The notes: generated by a model not told the origin, from the letters alone. 64,000 bases of DNA from Haloarcula argentinensis DSM 12282 (GCA_000336895.1 AOLX01000014.1:222581-286580), one strand, 5' to 3'; counted from the stretch's first letter, positions 26,327 through 35,383 are shown. Numbers and translations are program-made.

Positions 26327-26965
26327 TTACGAGTCGCCGTCGCTGCCGACTCGGATGACCTGTAGCAGGGAGTACACCGGGACGCCGCGGATGTCGCCGA
26401 TGCCGCGCTTGTCAGCCAGCACGACGCAGGCCACGGGATTGCCGCCCTGTTCGTGGATCGCGTCGATGGTTTCGCCCATCGTCTTGCCGCTCGTAATAGT
26501 GTCGTCGACCACGTAGCAGTCTCGGTCCCGAATTTGCGCGAAGTTTCGGGAGAATGAGCCATCGCTGGTTTCGCTCTCGTCGTCGTCCCACTGGTGTTTG
26601 GTCGGGGCGTACGTCCCGAGATCCGTTTCCAGTTCGCGGGCAACGGTCGTCGCAAGCGGCGCGCCGGCCTTCTCGATGCCGATGGTGAGGTCCACGTCGT
26701 CGCCTTTCTTCGAGAGCAGGTCAGCCATCGCCGCTCCTGCGTGGTACAGCCGGTTGCTGTCACGACCGACGGCGGACCAGTCGACGTGGATGTCGTGGGG
26801 ACCGCCGTCGTCGCTCGTATCCGGTTCCGTGCCGGTGCCGCTGCGTTCGACAAGCCAACTCGCCGTCTCTCGGGAGACGTTGAGTTCATCAGCAATCTCG
26901 CCCTTAGAGAGGCCACGCTGTGCCAGGTCGGACGCGCTGTCGACAAGGTCGTCGATATTCTTCAT
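26327..26965 (-). CDS. gfcR: Transcriptional regulator GfcR (HTH + phosphoribosyltransferase fold)
   Basis: 212 residues. An N-terminal helix-turn-helix (about 14-40: LAQRGLSKGEIADELNVSRETASWLV) is joined to a type I phosphoribosyltransferase domain with the PRPP loop CYVVDDTITSGKT (about 140-152). In Haloferax the orthologue GfcR activates glycolytic and gluconeogenic genes; it was earlier annotated as a PyrE-like protein. The context fits: a sugar-catabolic region lies downstream on the map. A near-palindrome about 61 nt before the start (27026-27041) is a candidate autoregulatory site. Confidence 0.93.
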   Translation of the reverse strand: MKNIDDLVDSASDLAQRGLSKGEIADELNVSRETASWLVERSGTGTEPDTSDDGGPHDIHVDWSAVGRDSNRLYHAGAAMADLLSKKGDDVDLTIGIEKAGAPLATTVARELETDLGTYAPTKHQWDDDESETSDGSFSRNFAQIRDRDCYVVDDTITSGKTMGETIDAIHEQGGNPVACVVLADKRGIGDIRGVPVYSLLQVIRVGSDGDS

Positions 26966-27025
26966 ACCATCATCTCCGTGTGCGAGGATTTAATAGGCAG
27001 TGTTCTTTAGCCACCAAAATCTATT

Positions 27026-27041
27026 TACAACAGTCGTTGTA
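27026..27041. promoter_or_regulatory. Candidate gfcR operator (TACAAC-N4-GTTGTA)
   Basis: A perfect 6-bp inverted repeat with a 4-bp spacer lies just upstream of the gfcR promoter. It also fits ACAACA-N2-TGTTGT with one mismatch, the pattern seen before the aldo/keto reductase and the sugar ABC operon. Confidence 0.5.
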
Positions 27042-27191
27042 CTAATCTATTGGCTGGGTACACTCTCCCTGCTATCCGGGGCCAGGTGGCAATCCCGTCA
27101 GGTCACCAGCATCCCCATCCCTCAACCCGGCCGGCGCCAACCGTCTGTCACACAGCATGGTTGTCCACGGGACCGCACGCACCAGCGGTCA

Positions 27192-27208
27192 GGCGGGACT
27201 CTCCCGCC
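27192..27208 (-). terminator. GC-rich hairpin after the 27.3-28.2 kb gene
   Basis: A perfect 7-bp stem GGCGGGA/TCCCGCC with a 3-nt loop lies about 90 nt past the stop of the zinc-ribbon membrane protein. It may end that transcript, but there is no clear T-tract. Confidence 0.3.
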
Positions 27209-27295
27209 GTTCCCGTCCGTCGTCTCTCCCCGAACAGAACCCGGATAGCGTCTCGAACACCGACTCTGACACGGATTCGCCCGTTCCGTGTCGTT

Positions 27296-28171
27296 TCAGT
27301 TGTCGCCCAGTTTAAAGGTGTAGAGTCGCTGCTCACAGGCCGGACAGACGAGCGTCTCGTCGGGGTCCTGACGCGGTCCCAGATGGCCGCCACAGCACGA
27401 CACCGACGACGACTCGACCAGGTCGGAGTCACAGACCGGGCACCTATCGAGAAACATCCGGAAGGCTTCCGCGCCAGCGACTCTGAGTCGCTCGTCGTCG
27501 AGACGCTCACCAAGGACCTCGTACGCTGCGAGCTCGGCGACGACGACCGGCCGGGGGAGGAGTTGTTTATGATCGGTGCCGAGTGCGATCCACTCCGCGT
27601 CGTCGACGTACGGTTCCGCGTGCCCGACCTGCTCCAGCGACGCCTGCAGTGATGTCGAGAGAGCCTCAAGTGATTCCGCTGCCAGTTCGTCCATTCGCTC
27701 GTGCCAGGCAGTGTCGACGGTCGCTTCGGGAAACAGCCGTTGGCCCTCAAGTTCGATGACGCCTGCTGCCGAGAGTTCCCGGAGGATGGTTTCGCCATCC
27801 AACTCCACATCCTCGGCCAGCGAGTCACGCTCCTCGTGGGCCATGGTGTCCTGCGTTGCCGCGTCGTGTGCGGACTCCCCGTGGAACCACTCGTCCGGGA
27901 CCGGTGACGCCGCCACCAGCCGCGGGGCAAATTTGGGCGTGTACGGAACCAGATACCCCCGAAGGTAGACCACCGCGACGCCGCCAACGCCGATCAGCAG
28001 GCTCGCCCGCGAACGGTTGCGTGCGCGCAAGAACATGACAACAATTCCAACGAGCCCCAGATTCAGGATTGTACACGGCCAGCATCTGTTCACTCCGGTG
28101 TAGGATTCGTCGCTGAGGGTTTCGAGTACTCCCATCGGGTCGGATTCTTCCGGTGCGGGTTCCCGGCTCAT
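27296..28171 (-). CDS. Membrane protein with C-terminal zinc-ribbon-like region
   Basis: 291 residues from the ATG at 28171. The N-terminus has a CWPC motif followed by two helices (about 31-46 and 54-74). The middle (about 95-230) is soluble, with a winged-helix-like stretch (DSLAEDVELDGETILRELSAAGVI in pieces). The C-terminus has paired cysteines CPVC, SCCGGH and CPACEQRLY, a zinc-binding arrangement. I do not recognise the family. It is divergent from the aldo/keto reductase, sharing a 59-nt promoter region. Confidence 0.8.
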   Translation of the reverse strand: MSREPAPEESDPMGVLETLSDESYTGVNRCWPCTILNLGLVGIVVMFLRARNRSRASLLIGVGGVAVVYLRGYLVPYTPKFAPRLVAASPVPDEWFHGESAHDAATQDTMAHEERDSLAEDVELDGETILRELSAAGVIELEGQRLFPEATVDTAWHERMDELAAESLEALSTSLQASLEQVGHAEPYVDDAEWIALGTDHKQLLPRPVVVAELAAYEVLGERLDDERLRVAGAEAFRMFLDRCPVCDSDLVESSSVSCCGGHLGPRQDPDETLVCPACEQRLYTFKLGDN

Positions 28172-28206
28172 GTTCGGACAACAGTACGCAGTCCCAAAAT
28201 CCTTTA

Positions 28207-28220
28207 ACAACAGCTGTGGT
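28207..28220. promoter_or_regulatory. Candidate sugar-regulon operator ACAACA-GC-TGTGGT
   Basis: It lies 10 nt before the reductase ATG, between it and a TATA-like CCTTTAAC. It is nearly identical to the site at 30528-30541 before the sugar ABC operon (AACAACA[G/C]CTGTGGT in both). Confidence 0.5.
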
Positions 28221-28230
28221 ACAAAGTGTC

Positions 28231-29220
28231 ATGAGCGATTCGCCGGTGACATACACCACGCTCGGGTCGACAGGCCTCGACGTGTCCGAACTCTGTCTCG
28301 GAACGATGAACTTCGGGAGCGCGGAGCCCTGGATGCTAAACGACGAGGCCGAGAGCCGTCGGATACTCGAACGGGCGCTCGATCTGGGTATCAACTTCTT
28401 CGATACGGCCAACGCGTATTCGAACGGCGAGAGCGAGCGGATACTCGGCGATGCTATCGACTCCGCTCGCCGCGGCGAACTGGTTCTGGCGTCGAAGGTG
28501 TACTTTGATATGCACGATGGACCGAACGGGAGCGGGCTCTCGAAGAAACATATCATCGACCAGTGTCACGCCACGCTGGACCGCCTCGGCGTCGACTATC
28601 TCGACCTCTACCAGATCCACCGATGGGACGACGACACGCCGATCGAAGAGACGCTGGACGCGCTGACGTATCTCGTCGACGAGGGGCTGGTCCGCTATAT
28701 CGGCGCGAGCACGATGGCGAACTGGAAGTTCCAGAAGGCGCTGTACACCGCGGACATCGACGGGTACGAGCGGTTCGTCTCGATGCAACCGGAGTACAAC
28801 GCCGTCGACCGACACGAGGAGGCGAACCTCCTGCCCGTCTGCGAGATGGAAGGGGTCGGTGTCATTCCGTGGTCGCCCCTTGCCGGCGGCTTCCTCGCCG
28901 GAAAGTACGACCGCGACGAGGACCTATCCGAAGGCCGAGCAAGGACGGACGAGTACACGGCAAACCGTTTCAGCGACGAGAACTGGGCGGTTCTCGACGA
29001 GGTGCGAGCGATCGCCGACGCGAAGGGTGCGACACCGGCACAGGTCAGTCTGGCGTGGCTCTGCCATCAGGACGTCGTCGACGCGCCGATCATCGGGCCG
29101 CGGACGATGGACCATCTAGAGGAGAACGTCGGGGCACTCGACGTCGACCTGACCGACGAGGAATGCGCTCGGATCGAGGCCCCGAAACAGCCACAGTGGC
29201 CGGTCGAGGGCAAGGACTGA
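28231..29220 (+). CDS. Aldo/keto reductase
   Basis: 329 residues from the ATG at 28231, close behind a promoter; the upstream frame extension has no homology-like features. The AKR catalytic tetrad is visible: FFDTANAYSNGESE (Asp, Tyr), LASKV (Lys) and QIHRWD (His). The C-terminus has the cofactor motif PIIGPRTMDHLEENV. It resembles the YajO/Tas-like branch acting on sugars and aldehydes with NADP(H). It is flanked by gfcR-region and TrmB genes, so a role in sugar metabolism is likely. Confidence 0.92.
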   Translation: MSDSPVTYTTLGSTGLDVSELCLGTMNFGSAEPWMLNDEAESRRILERALDLGINFFDTANAYSNGESERILGDAIDSARRGELVLASKVYFDMHDGPNGSGLSKKHIIDQCHATLDRLGVDYLDLYQIHRWDDDTPIEETLDALTYLVDEGLVRYIGASTMANWKFQKALYTADIDGYERFVSMQPEYNAVDRHEEANLLPVCEMEGVGVIPWSPLAGGFLAGKYDRDEDLSEGRARTDEYTANRFSDENWAVLDEVRAIADAKGATPAQVSLAWLCHQDVVDAPIIGPRTMDHLEENVGALDVDLTDEECARIEAPKQPQWPVEGKD

Positions 29221-29280
29221 CCGTGGACTTCGATAGATAACCATGCACGTTAACTGCGTTCTCAGTTTCCCTGTACACAC

Positions 29281-30357
29281 ATGGACGACAGCGAACTAAC
29301 CGATGTCCTCGAAGATGCCGGTCTCTCCCCGTATCAGGCGGAGGCCTATGTGGCGCTACTTGGGCTGGGGACCGCATCGGCGACCGACATCGCTGACTCC
29401 TGTGACGTTCCGGACCCACGGATCTACGACGTGCTCCGGGACCTGGAAACGAAGGGATATATCGAGACGTTCCAGCAGGACAGCCTGACCGCCCGTGCCC
29501 GCAACCCAGATGTGGTCCTTGAAGACCTCCGGTCCCGGTCGAGCAAGTACCTCGACGCGGCAGAGACGATCGAAGAGCGCTGGAACCAGCCCGAGATATC
29601 AGACCACGAGGTCAGTATCGTCAAGCGGTTCGAAACGGTCGTCAGCCGGGCCCGGGAACTTATCGAAACAGCCGAAAACCAGATTCAGGTCGGTGTAGAC
29701 CCGGAGCAGTTCTATGCGGTTCGAGAGGAACTCATTGCCGCCCACGACCGCGGCGTGAACATCAAACTCAGCATCTGCACCGGGCCTGACGACGAAGTGC
29801 CACCGCTTTCCGACATCGAAGGGACCTGTACGGAAGCCCGAAACCGCAAGATTCCGGCCCCGTTTTTCGTGCTGGTCGACCGGACCTGGACGTGTTTTGC
29901 GCCCCACCACGACTCGGTCAACGAGTACGGCGTGCTCGTCAAGGATCGGACCCACACCTACGTCTTCCACTGGTTCTTCCTGACCTGTCTGTGGGAAATC
30001 TGGGACACACTGTACACTGAGCGGACGCCGGAAACCCCGACGACGTACGTCGACCTCCGCCACGCCGTCCGGGATATCGAACCGCTGTTGAACGAGGAGG
30101 CGATCATCGAGGCCGTCATTGTGGGGTACGATACAGAAACGAAAGAATCGGTTGAGCTGACAGGGCGGGTCACCGACATCGACTACACCGGGAGTAGTAT
30201 CGGTCGGAAGGACCCCGTCCCACTGGCACAACTGGCCGGTCGAATCAGTGCGACGCTGGTTACCGACGACGGGACGTACGAAGTCGGTGGCTGGGGGGCC
30301 GTCATCGAGGAAATCGAAGCTACCGAGATTACGATTACGAACGTTCAGTACGAGTAA
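29281..30357 (+). CDS. TrmB family sugar-responsive transcriptional regulator
   Basis: 358 residues. The N-terminal winged helix (about 10-70: LSPYQAEAYVALLGLG, then IADSCDVPDPRIYDVLRDLETKGYI in pieces) matches TrmB. It is followed by a helical linker and a C-terminal sugar-binding domain (about 110-358) with VGVDPEQFYAVREEL and FFVLVDRTWTCF. TrmB proteins regulate sugar ABC transporters and central metabolism in archaea by sensing sugars. It sits immediately upstream of, and on the same strand as, a sugar ABC operon that it probably controls. Confidence 0.92.
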   Translation: MDDSELTDVLEDAGLSPYQAEAYVALLGLGTASATDIADSCDVPDPRIYDVLRDLETKGYIETFQQDSLTARARNPDVVLEDLRSRSSKYLDAAETIEERWNQPEISDHEVSIVKRFETVVSRARELIETAENQIQVGVDPEQFYAVREELIAAHDRGVNIKLSICTGPDDEVPPLSDIEGTCTEARNRKIPAPFFVLVDRTWTCFAPHHDSVNEYGVLVKDRTHTYVFHWFFLTCLWEIWDTLYTERTPETPTTYVDLRHAVRDIEPLLNEEAIIEAVIVGYDTETKESVELTGRVTDIDYTGSSIGRKDPVPLAQLAGRISATLVTDDGTYEVGGWGAVIEEIEATEITITNVQYE

Positions 30358-30381
30358 CGAGACGCTGCTTTCTCAGGGTGG

Positions 30382-30402
30382 GTAAACTACCCCTCAGTTT
30401 AC
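30382..30402. promoter_or_regulatory. Perfect inverted repeat GTAAACT-N7-AGTTTAC
   Basis: It lies 25 nt after the TrmB stop and about 190 nt before the sugar-binding protein gene. It may be an operator for the ABC operon or the end of the TrmB transcript; the sequence does not decide. Confidence 0.4.
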
Positions 30403-30424
30403 GCGTTTAAGACTCTCTGTGTGG

Positions 30425-30438
30425 CAAACAGCTGTTTG
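30425..30438. promoter_or_regulatory. Perfect palindrome CAAACAGCTGTTTG
   Basis: A 14-bp perfect palindrome upstream of the sugar ABC operon, related to the ACAACA-N2-TGTTGT pattern of the neighbouring sites. Confidence 0.45.
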
Positions 30439-30527
30439 ACCTATCCGTGCGTATATATACTGAAAGATTTATACGATACTTAATGGTCAATAACCTATCA
30501 CGATCGCCGGGCTGAGGGAGACAATTA

Positions 30528-30541
30528 ACAACACCTGTGGT
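30528..30541. promoter_or_regulatory. Candidate sugar-regulon operator ACAACA-CC-TGTGGT
   Basis: It lies about 15 nt upstream of the TATA box of the ABC operon. It is embedded in an AATTAAC-N10-GTTAATT inverted repeat (30524-30546) and differs by one base from the site before the aldo/keto reductase. Confidence 0.5.
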
Positions 30542-30554
30542 TAATTATGGACAA

Positions 30555-30563
30555 CCTTTAAGG
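30555..30563 (+). promoter_or_regulatory. TATA box of sugar ABC operon
   Basis: CCTTTAAGG lies about 27-35 nt before the ATG at 30590, as expected for a leaderless haloarchaeal transcript. It is centred in a wider imperfect palindrome, GGACA...TGTCC (30549-30570). Confidence 0.5.
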
Positions 30564-30589
30564 TGTGTCCGGGATAGCTCAGAATAGAT

Positions 30590-32119
30590 ATGTCGGACAA
30601 TGGCACAAGCGGCGAGCGGAACTCAACAGGCGTCTCCCGGCGACGGTTCGTCCGTGCCGCCGGCGCAGCAGGTGTCGTCGGTGGACTGGCTGGCTGTGCG
30701 GACTTCGTCGGCGGTGGTGACGGCGGTAGCGGTGACGGCGGCGACGGCGGTTCGACCGGCGATGGCAGCAGCGGCGAGACCACGACGGTCCAGTGGGGCT
30801 TCGACCCGGTGGCCGTCCAGAACAACGGCGACGCGATCAAGCAGGCACTGCACGACAACGGCCTGTCGGACGACATCGAGATAGAGTTCGTCCCGCGTGA
30901 CCAGGACACCGGTGCGGCCCGGTCGAACTACAACCGACTGCTCTCGGCCGGCGAGACGAACCCGGATATGTTCCTGATGGACAACGGCTGGACGAACATC
31001 TTCATCCAGCGGGGACAGCTCCAGAACCTCTCGCAGACGCTGCCGGAGGAACTGCTCTCAGACGTGTCGGACAACTACTTCTCGGCGTTTACGGACACGG
31101 CACGGAACCCGAGCAACGGAAACCTGTTCGGCGTGCCGGTGTTCCCGGACTTCCCGACGATGCAGTACCGCAAGGACCTCGTCGAGGAGGCCGGCTACAG
31201 CCCCGAGAGCAACAACTGGGCGACCGAGCCGATGACGTGGGAGGAGTGGTCGAACATCGCCGCAGACACATACGACAACGCTGACGTCGATTACGGCTTT
31301 ACGACCCAGTGGGACATCTACGAGGGAACCTCCTGTTGTACGTTCAACGAGGTCATGTCCTCGTGGGGCGGCGCGTACTTCGGCGGCCGCGACAACCTCT
31401 TCGGGCCGATCGGCGACCGGCCGATCACGGTCAACAACGAAGAGGTCATCAACTCGCTGAACATGATGCGGAAGTTCGTCCACGACGAGGAGTTCGACGG
31501 GCAGTTCGAGGGCTACGGCGGCGGCTTCACCCCGACCGAAATCCTCGGCTGGAAGGAGGAAGACGCTCGCGCGCCGTTCGTCAACGGCAACGCCGTCTTC
31601 CACCGGAACTGGCCCTACTCGCTGGCACTCGGCGGCCGCAATCCCGAGGAAACCGACGACCCGACGCTCGGCGAGAACCTTGGCGCGATGCCGATTCCGT
31701 ACGCCGTCTCCGAGAGCGAGGCCGCACAGCCCGGTACGGGTGGCTCCACGGCCGCCCTCGGTGGCTGGCACATGACGGTCAACCCCAACAGCGAGGACTT
31801 GGACGCCGTGACGCAGGTCATTCGCGCCGCCATGGAGCCGGACTTCCAGCTCACGCTGCTGTCCGTCCAGGGCTGGCTGCCGCCGCGGCCTGAACTGTTC
31901 AACTCCAGCGAGGCCCAGAACGTGCCCGTCGTTGGCCGGTACATGGACACGCTGCAGGTCGCCGGTAACAACACGATGCCGCGCCCGGTGACAGGTGTCT
32001 GGAGCGACCAGTCCAGCAAGATCGCACAGCAAGCGAACCGCGCAGTCGGGCAGGAAGCCTCTTCGGCCGACGCGATGGCGACGCTGGAGTCCGCGCTGGC
32101 AGAGACCGAGCAGAACTGA
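30590..32119 (+). CDS. Sugar ABC transporter substrate-binding lipoprotein
   Basis: 509 residues. A Tat signal (SRRRFVRAAGAAG) with lipobox GLAGC is followed by a Gly/Asp/Ser linker and a family-1 solute-binding fold (MalE/COG1653 type). It has DMFLMDNGWTNIFIQRGQLQ, FPDFPTMQYRKDLVEEAGY, and FVNGNAVFHRNWPYSLALGG as the ligand-cleft strand. It captures an oligo- or monosaccharide outside the cell for the permeases downstream. It is the first gene of the operon, preceded by a TATA box and palindromic sites. Confidence 0.93.
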   Translation: MSDNGTSGERNSTGVSRRRFVRAAGAAGVVGGLAGCADFVGGGDGGSGDGGDGGSTGDGSSGETTTVQWGFDPVAVQNNGDAIKQALHDNGLSDDIEIEFVPRDQDTGAARSNYNRLLSAGETNPDMFLMDNGWTNIFIQRGQLQNLSQTLPEELLSDVSDNYFSAFTDTARNPSNGNLFGVPVFPDFPTMQYRKDLVEEAGYSPESNNWATEPMTWEEWSNIAADTYDNADVDYGFTTQWDIYEGTSCCTFNEVMSSWGGAYFGGRDNLFGPIGDRPITVNNEEVINSLNMMRKFVHDEEFDGQFEGYGGGFTPTEILGWKEEDARAPFVNGNAVFHRNWPYSLALGGRNPEETDDPTLGENLGAMPIPYAVSESEAAQPGTGGSTAALGGWHMTVNPNSEDLDAVTQVIRAAMEPDFQLTLLSVQGWLPPRPELFNSSEAQNVPVVGRYMDTLQVAGNNTMPRPVTGVWSDQSSKIAQQANRAVGQEASSADAMATLESALAETEQN

Positions 32120-32185
32120 AGCCACAGGCAAGCGTTACAAAACCACCCCTGTGATTATTTACCATGACACATTCAAACGACGGAC

Positions 32186-32191
32186 GGAGGT
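32186..32191 (+). promoter_or_regulatory. Shine-Dalgarno site GGAGGT
   Basis: It lies 6 nt before the ATG at 32198, a strong anti-SD match. This shows the first permease is translated from an internal position in a longer message and supports this start. Confidence 0.6.
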
Positions 32192-32197
32192 AACCGA

Positions 32198-33178
32198 ATG
32201 AGCACAGAAACCGGCCGTGAATCCAGACGCTCGGGGGCACTCGTCAGCGTAATGCGTTGGATGGAGAACCTCAGCGACACGCAGTACGCGTATCTGCTGT
32301 TGATTCCCGTGTTCGTGCTTCTGGGTGTCGTCGCGTTATACCCGCTGTTGCGGACCTTCGAGCTGTCGCTGTTCGCGATTTCGGCGGACTTTTCGAGCAC
32401 TAACTTCGTCGGCGCTGGGAACTACGTCGAACTGTTCACCGGCGGGAAGAACCGGTACCTACCGGGTGGAACGACGTTCCTTCCTGAAGGATTTGGCTTG
32501 GGTGCATTGCTGAACAGCGCCCTCGTCGTCACGATAATCTTCGCTGTCACAAGTGTGCTGTTCGAGACGCTCATCGGCCTCGGACAGGCGCTCATCCTCG
32601 ATCAAGACTTCTACGGTCGACGGTGGATTCGCGCGGCTATCATTATTCCGTGGGCAGTCCCCGTCGTCATCCAGGGGATAATCTTCTTCCTGATGTTCAA
32701 TTCGAACGTCGGGTTCCTGACGCCACCGCTTGCTGACCTCGGATTGCTTGCGCCGACGAACACGCTCAACGACACGGCAAGTGCGACGTTTATCATCATC
32801 GTCGCCGACATCTGGAAGACCTCGGCGTTCATGGCCCTGCTCATTCTGGCGGGACTCCAGAGCATCGACCGGGGCCTGTACGACGTGGCGAAGGTCGCCG
32901 GCGCGACGAAATGGCAGCAGTTCAAACTCATCACCTTCCCGCTCATCCTGCCGACTATCGGCGTTGCCGTGTTATTCCGGTCGGTACAGGCGATGCGAGT
33001 GTACGGCATCATCGATACAGTGTCGAGCTGTACTGTCGTGCCGTCGCTGTCGTGTATGGTCGTCGCGACGTTCACCACCCGTGAGGGGACGTCCGCGGCC
33101 ATCGCGTTCGTGACGGCCGCGATTATCGGCATCGTCGTGATGGGACTCATCGCCTGGCAAGGGGAGGACGCGATCTAA
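32198..33178 (+). CDS. Sugar ABC transporter permease (MalF/UgpA type)
   Basis: 326 residues with six membrane helices. The EAA loop reads DVAKVAGATKWQQFKLITFPLILPT (about 228-252), the site contacting the ATPase. It belongs to the carbohydrate-uptake CUT1 branch and pairs with the next gene, which starts 1 nt after its stop. It is preceded by a clear Shine-Dalgarno site about 80 nt after the binding-protein gene. Confidence 0.94.
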   Translation: MSTETGRESRRSGALVSVMRWMENLSDTQYAYLLLIPVFVLLGVVALYPLLRTFELSLFAISADFSSTNFVGAGNYVELFTGGKNRYLPGGTTFLPEGFGLGALLNSALVVTIIFAVTSVLFETLIGLGQALILDQDFYGRRWIRAAIIIPWAVPVVIQGIIFFLMFNSNVGFLTPPLADLGLLAPTNTLNDTASATFIIIVADIWKTSAFMALLILAGLQSIDRGLYDVAKVAGATKWQQFKLITFPLILPTIGVAVLFRSVQAMRVYGIIDTVSSCTVVPSLSCMVVATFTTREGTSAAIAFVTAAIIGIVVMGLIAWQGEDAI

Positions 33179-33179
33179 T

Positions 33180-34181
33180 ATGGCTACGCCAACCGATACC
33201 CAGGAGCAGTCGAGCGACGGACCGCTACAGCGCTGGACCCAGAGCGCCATCCAGAACCCGGACAAAGTGTACCGGGCGCTGTTTTACGCGGCGATGGTGT
33301 TTTTCCTGGTGACGACGCTGTTTCCCTTCTACTGGCTCATCGTACTGGCGGTGACCCCCGAAGGAAACCTGCTCTCGGGCAGCTTCCTCCCGACAGTGAA
33401 CCTCTTTGGCGTCAGCGGGACGTTCCCGCTCCCGGTTCCGAAAGGCTTCAACCCAGGCGCGTTCGTCACGGTCTTCGAACAGGTGCCGTTCCACCTGTAC
33501 ATGCTGAACAGCTTCGCACTGGCGGTCACGACGACGGTCATCGTGCTGTTCGTCGCTAGCCTCGCCGGCTACGTGTTCGGCCGGCTTCGATTCCCTGGCC
33601 GCGCACTGCTGATGCTCGGTATTCTGGCGATCAGCTACTTCCCGCCAGCCGCGTTCGTCATCCCGCTGTTTCAGGCGTTCGCCGGCAACGCCCCGATCAC
33701 GATACCGTTCACGTCCATCCCGCTGTTTACCCCACCGCGGCTGCTGAACACACCGGGGTCGATGGTGCTGCCGTTCAGTGCGTTGTTCATGCCGCTGTCC
33801 ATCTTCATCCTGACGACGTTCTACGGCCAGATTCCAGACGGACTGGAGGACGCTGCACGGGTCGAAGGAACGACGCGGCTGGGCGCGCTGTTCCGGGTCA
33901 TCATGCCGCTGTCCGCGCCGGGCGTGGCGACCGCGGCCGTGCTGACGTTCATCGCCGTCTACAACGAGTACTTCTTCAGCTCGATCATGGCGACCTCGCC
34001 GGAGGCGGCGAAATGGTCGCCGATCGTCGGCGGGATTCTCAGCTACCAGACCCAGTACACGACCCAGTACAACCTCATGGCGGCCGCGAGCATCGTCGGG
34101 GTCCTCCCCGTCGTCATCCTCGTCATCGTCGCACAGGAACGCATCGTCAGCGGACTGACCTCAGGCGCACTCAAGGAGTAA
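33180..34181 (+). CDS. Sugar ABC transporter permease (MalG/UgpE type)
   Basis: 333 residues with six membrane helices and the EAA loop GLEDAARVEGTTRLGALFRVIMPLSAPG in pieces (about 221-245). An extracytoplasmic insert of about 40 residues (LPTVNLFGVSGTFPLPVPKG) lies after the first helix. It is the second transmembrane half of the CUT1 importer, 1 nt behind the first permease and 4 nt ahead of the ATPase gene. Confidence 0.94.
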   Translation: MATPTDTQEQSSDGPLQRWTQSAIQNPDKVYRALFYAAMVFFLVTTLFPFYWLIVLAVTPEGNLLSGSFLPTVNLFGVSGTFPLPVPKGFNPGAFVTVFEQVPFHLYMLNSFALAVTTTVIVLFVASLAGYVFGRLRFPGRALLMLGILAISYFPPAAFVIPLFQAFAGNAPITIPFTSIPLFTPPRLLNTPGSMVLPFSALFMPLSIFILTTFYGQIPDGLEDAARVEGTTRLGALFRVIMPLSAPGVATAAVLTFIAVYNEYFFSSIMATSPEAAKWSPIVGGILSYQTQYTTQYNLMAAASIVGVLPVVILVIVAQERIVSGLTSGALKE

Positions 34182-34185
34182 CACA

Positions 34186-35382
34186 ATGGCAAGAGTACGA
34201 CTCGAACACGTAACGAAGCGCTACGACGACCAGGGTGACGTGGTGACCGCGGTCGACGACATGAACCTCGACATCGACCACGGCGAGTTTATCTGCTTCG
34301 TCGGCCCGTCCGGCTGCGGGAAGTCGACGACGATGGAGACTATCGCCGGGCTCACCATCCCGACCGAGGGTGAAATATACATCGGCGACCGCGAGGTGAC
34401 GAACCTGCCACCGAAGGACCGCGGCATCGCGATGGTGTTCCAGAACATCGCGCTGTTCCCGCATATGGACGTGTACGACAACATCTCCTTCGGGCTGCGG
34501 CTACGGGACTATCCGCAGGACGAGATCGACCGCCGGGTCGAGCGAGCCGCGGACATCGTCCAGCTAGAGGGGATGCTCAACCGGATGCCCGAAGAGATGT
34601 CCGGTGGACAGCGTCAGCGCGTCGCCATCGCCCGCGCAATCGTGCGCGAGCCCGACGTGTTCCTGATGGACGAGCCGCTGGCGAACCTTGACGCGAAGCT
34701 CAAGGTTCATATGCGAACGGAGCTCCAGCGCCTGCACAAGGAACTGGACACGACAATCATCTACGTGACCCACGACCAGGAGGAGGCGATGACGCTGTCA
34801 GACCGGATCGCCGTCCTCGATTCGGGCCAGCTCCAGCAGATCGATCCGCCGCTGACCTGTTACAACGAGCCGGACAATCTCTTCGTCGCCGGGTTCATCG
34901 GCTCGCCGTCGATGAACTTCGTCGAAGGGACAGTCACCGAGACCACACTGGAAACACCGAACTTCTCACTCGAGTTCAATCCGTCGTCCATCGACGGCGT
35001 CGGAGTCGGTGACGACGTGACACTCGGCATCCGCCCGGAGGACATCTACCCGGGCGAACTCAAGTCGGAGGTTCCCGATCCGTCGGGAATGATTACGGCG
35101 ACGACCGACATCCTCGAACCGATGGGCGACGAGATATTCGCCTACCTACTGCTGGGCGACGGCGAAACGTCGATGTCGCAGGAACTGGCGACGAACGACC
35201 AGTTGCTGATGAGCATCGATCCCGATTCGGACCTCGAAGAAGACGACGAGATCGGGGTCGTCATCGACCGACGGAACGTCCACCTGTTCGACTCGGCCAC
35301 CGGTGAGGCGATCGTCCACGACCTCATTCCGTACGAGGCCGAAGGCACTGCATCCAGTAGCGAAGTAGAATCAGACGACTGA
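34186..35382 (+). CDS. Sugar ABC transporter ATP-binding protein (MalK/UgpC type)
   Basis: 398 residues. Walker A GPSGCGKSTT (about 44-53), Q-loop FQNIALFPHM, signature SGGQRQRVAIARAI, Walker B VFLMDEPLANLDAKL and H-loop VTHDQEEAM are all intact. The C-terminal TOBE/regulatory region (about 245-398) contains IRPEDIYPGE and an acidic haloadapted tail. It powers import by the two preceding permeases. It is tightly packed in the operon, with a small membrane gene starting 1 nt after its stop. Confidence 0.95.
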   Translation: MARVRLEHVTKRYDDQGDVVTAVDDMNLDIDHGEFICFVGPSGCGKSTTMETIAGLTIPTEGEIYIGDREVTNLPPKDRGIAMVFQNIALFPHMDVYDNISFGLRLRDYPQDEIDRRVERAADIVQLEGMLNRMPEEMSGGQRQRVAIARAIVREPDVFLMDEPLANLDAKLKVHMRTELQRLHKELDTTIIYVTHDQEEAMTLSDRIAVLDSGQLQQIDPPLTCYNEPDNLFVAGFIGSPSMNFVEGTVTETTLETPNFSLEFNPSSIDGVGVGDDVTLGIRPEDIYPGELKSEVPDPSGMITATTDILEPMGDEIFAYLLLGDGETSMSQELATNDQLLMSIDPDSDLEEDDEIGVVIDRRNVHLFDSATGEAIVHDLIPYEAEGTASSSEVESDD

Positions 35383-35383
35383 T

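Larger units (their letters stand above)
26966..27295. other. Intergenic region upstream of gfcR
   Basis: 330 nt without a credible gene. The part next to gfcR is AT-rich and holds its promoter (a TATA-like TATTAAAT on the complement at about 26985-26993) and the palindrome at 27026-27041. The distal part (27060-27295) is GC-rich and holds a hairpin at 27192-27208; I see nothing else in it. Confidence 0.6.

Noticed and set aside
27060..27295. GC-rich stretch as a remnant gene
   Set aside because: No frame gives a recognisable protein and no neighbouring gene appears truncated.
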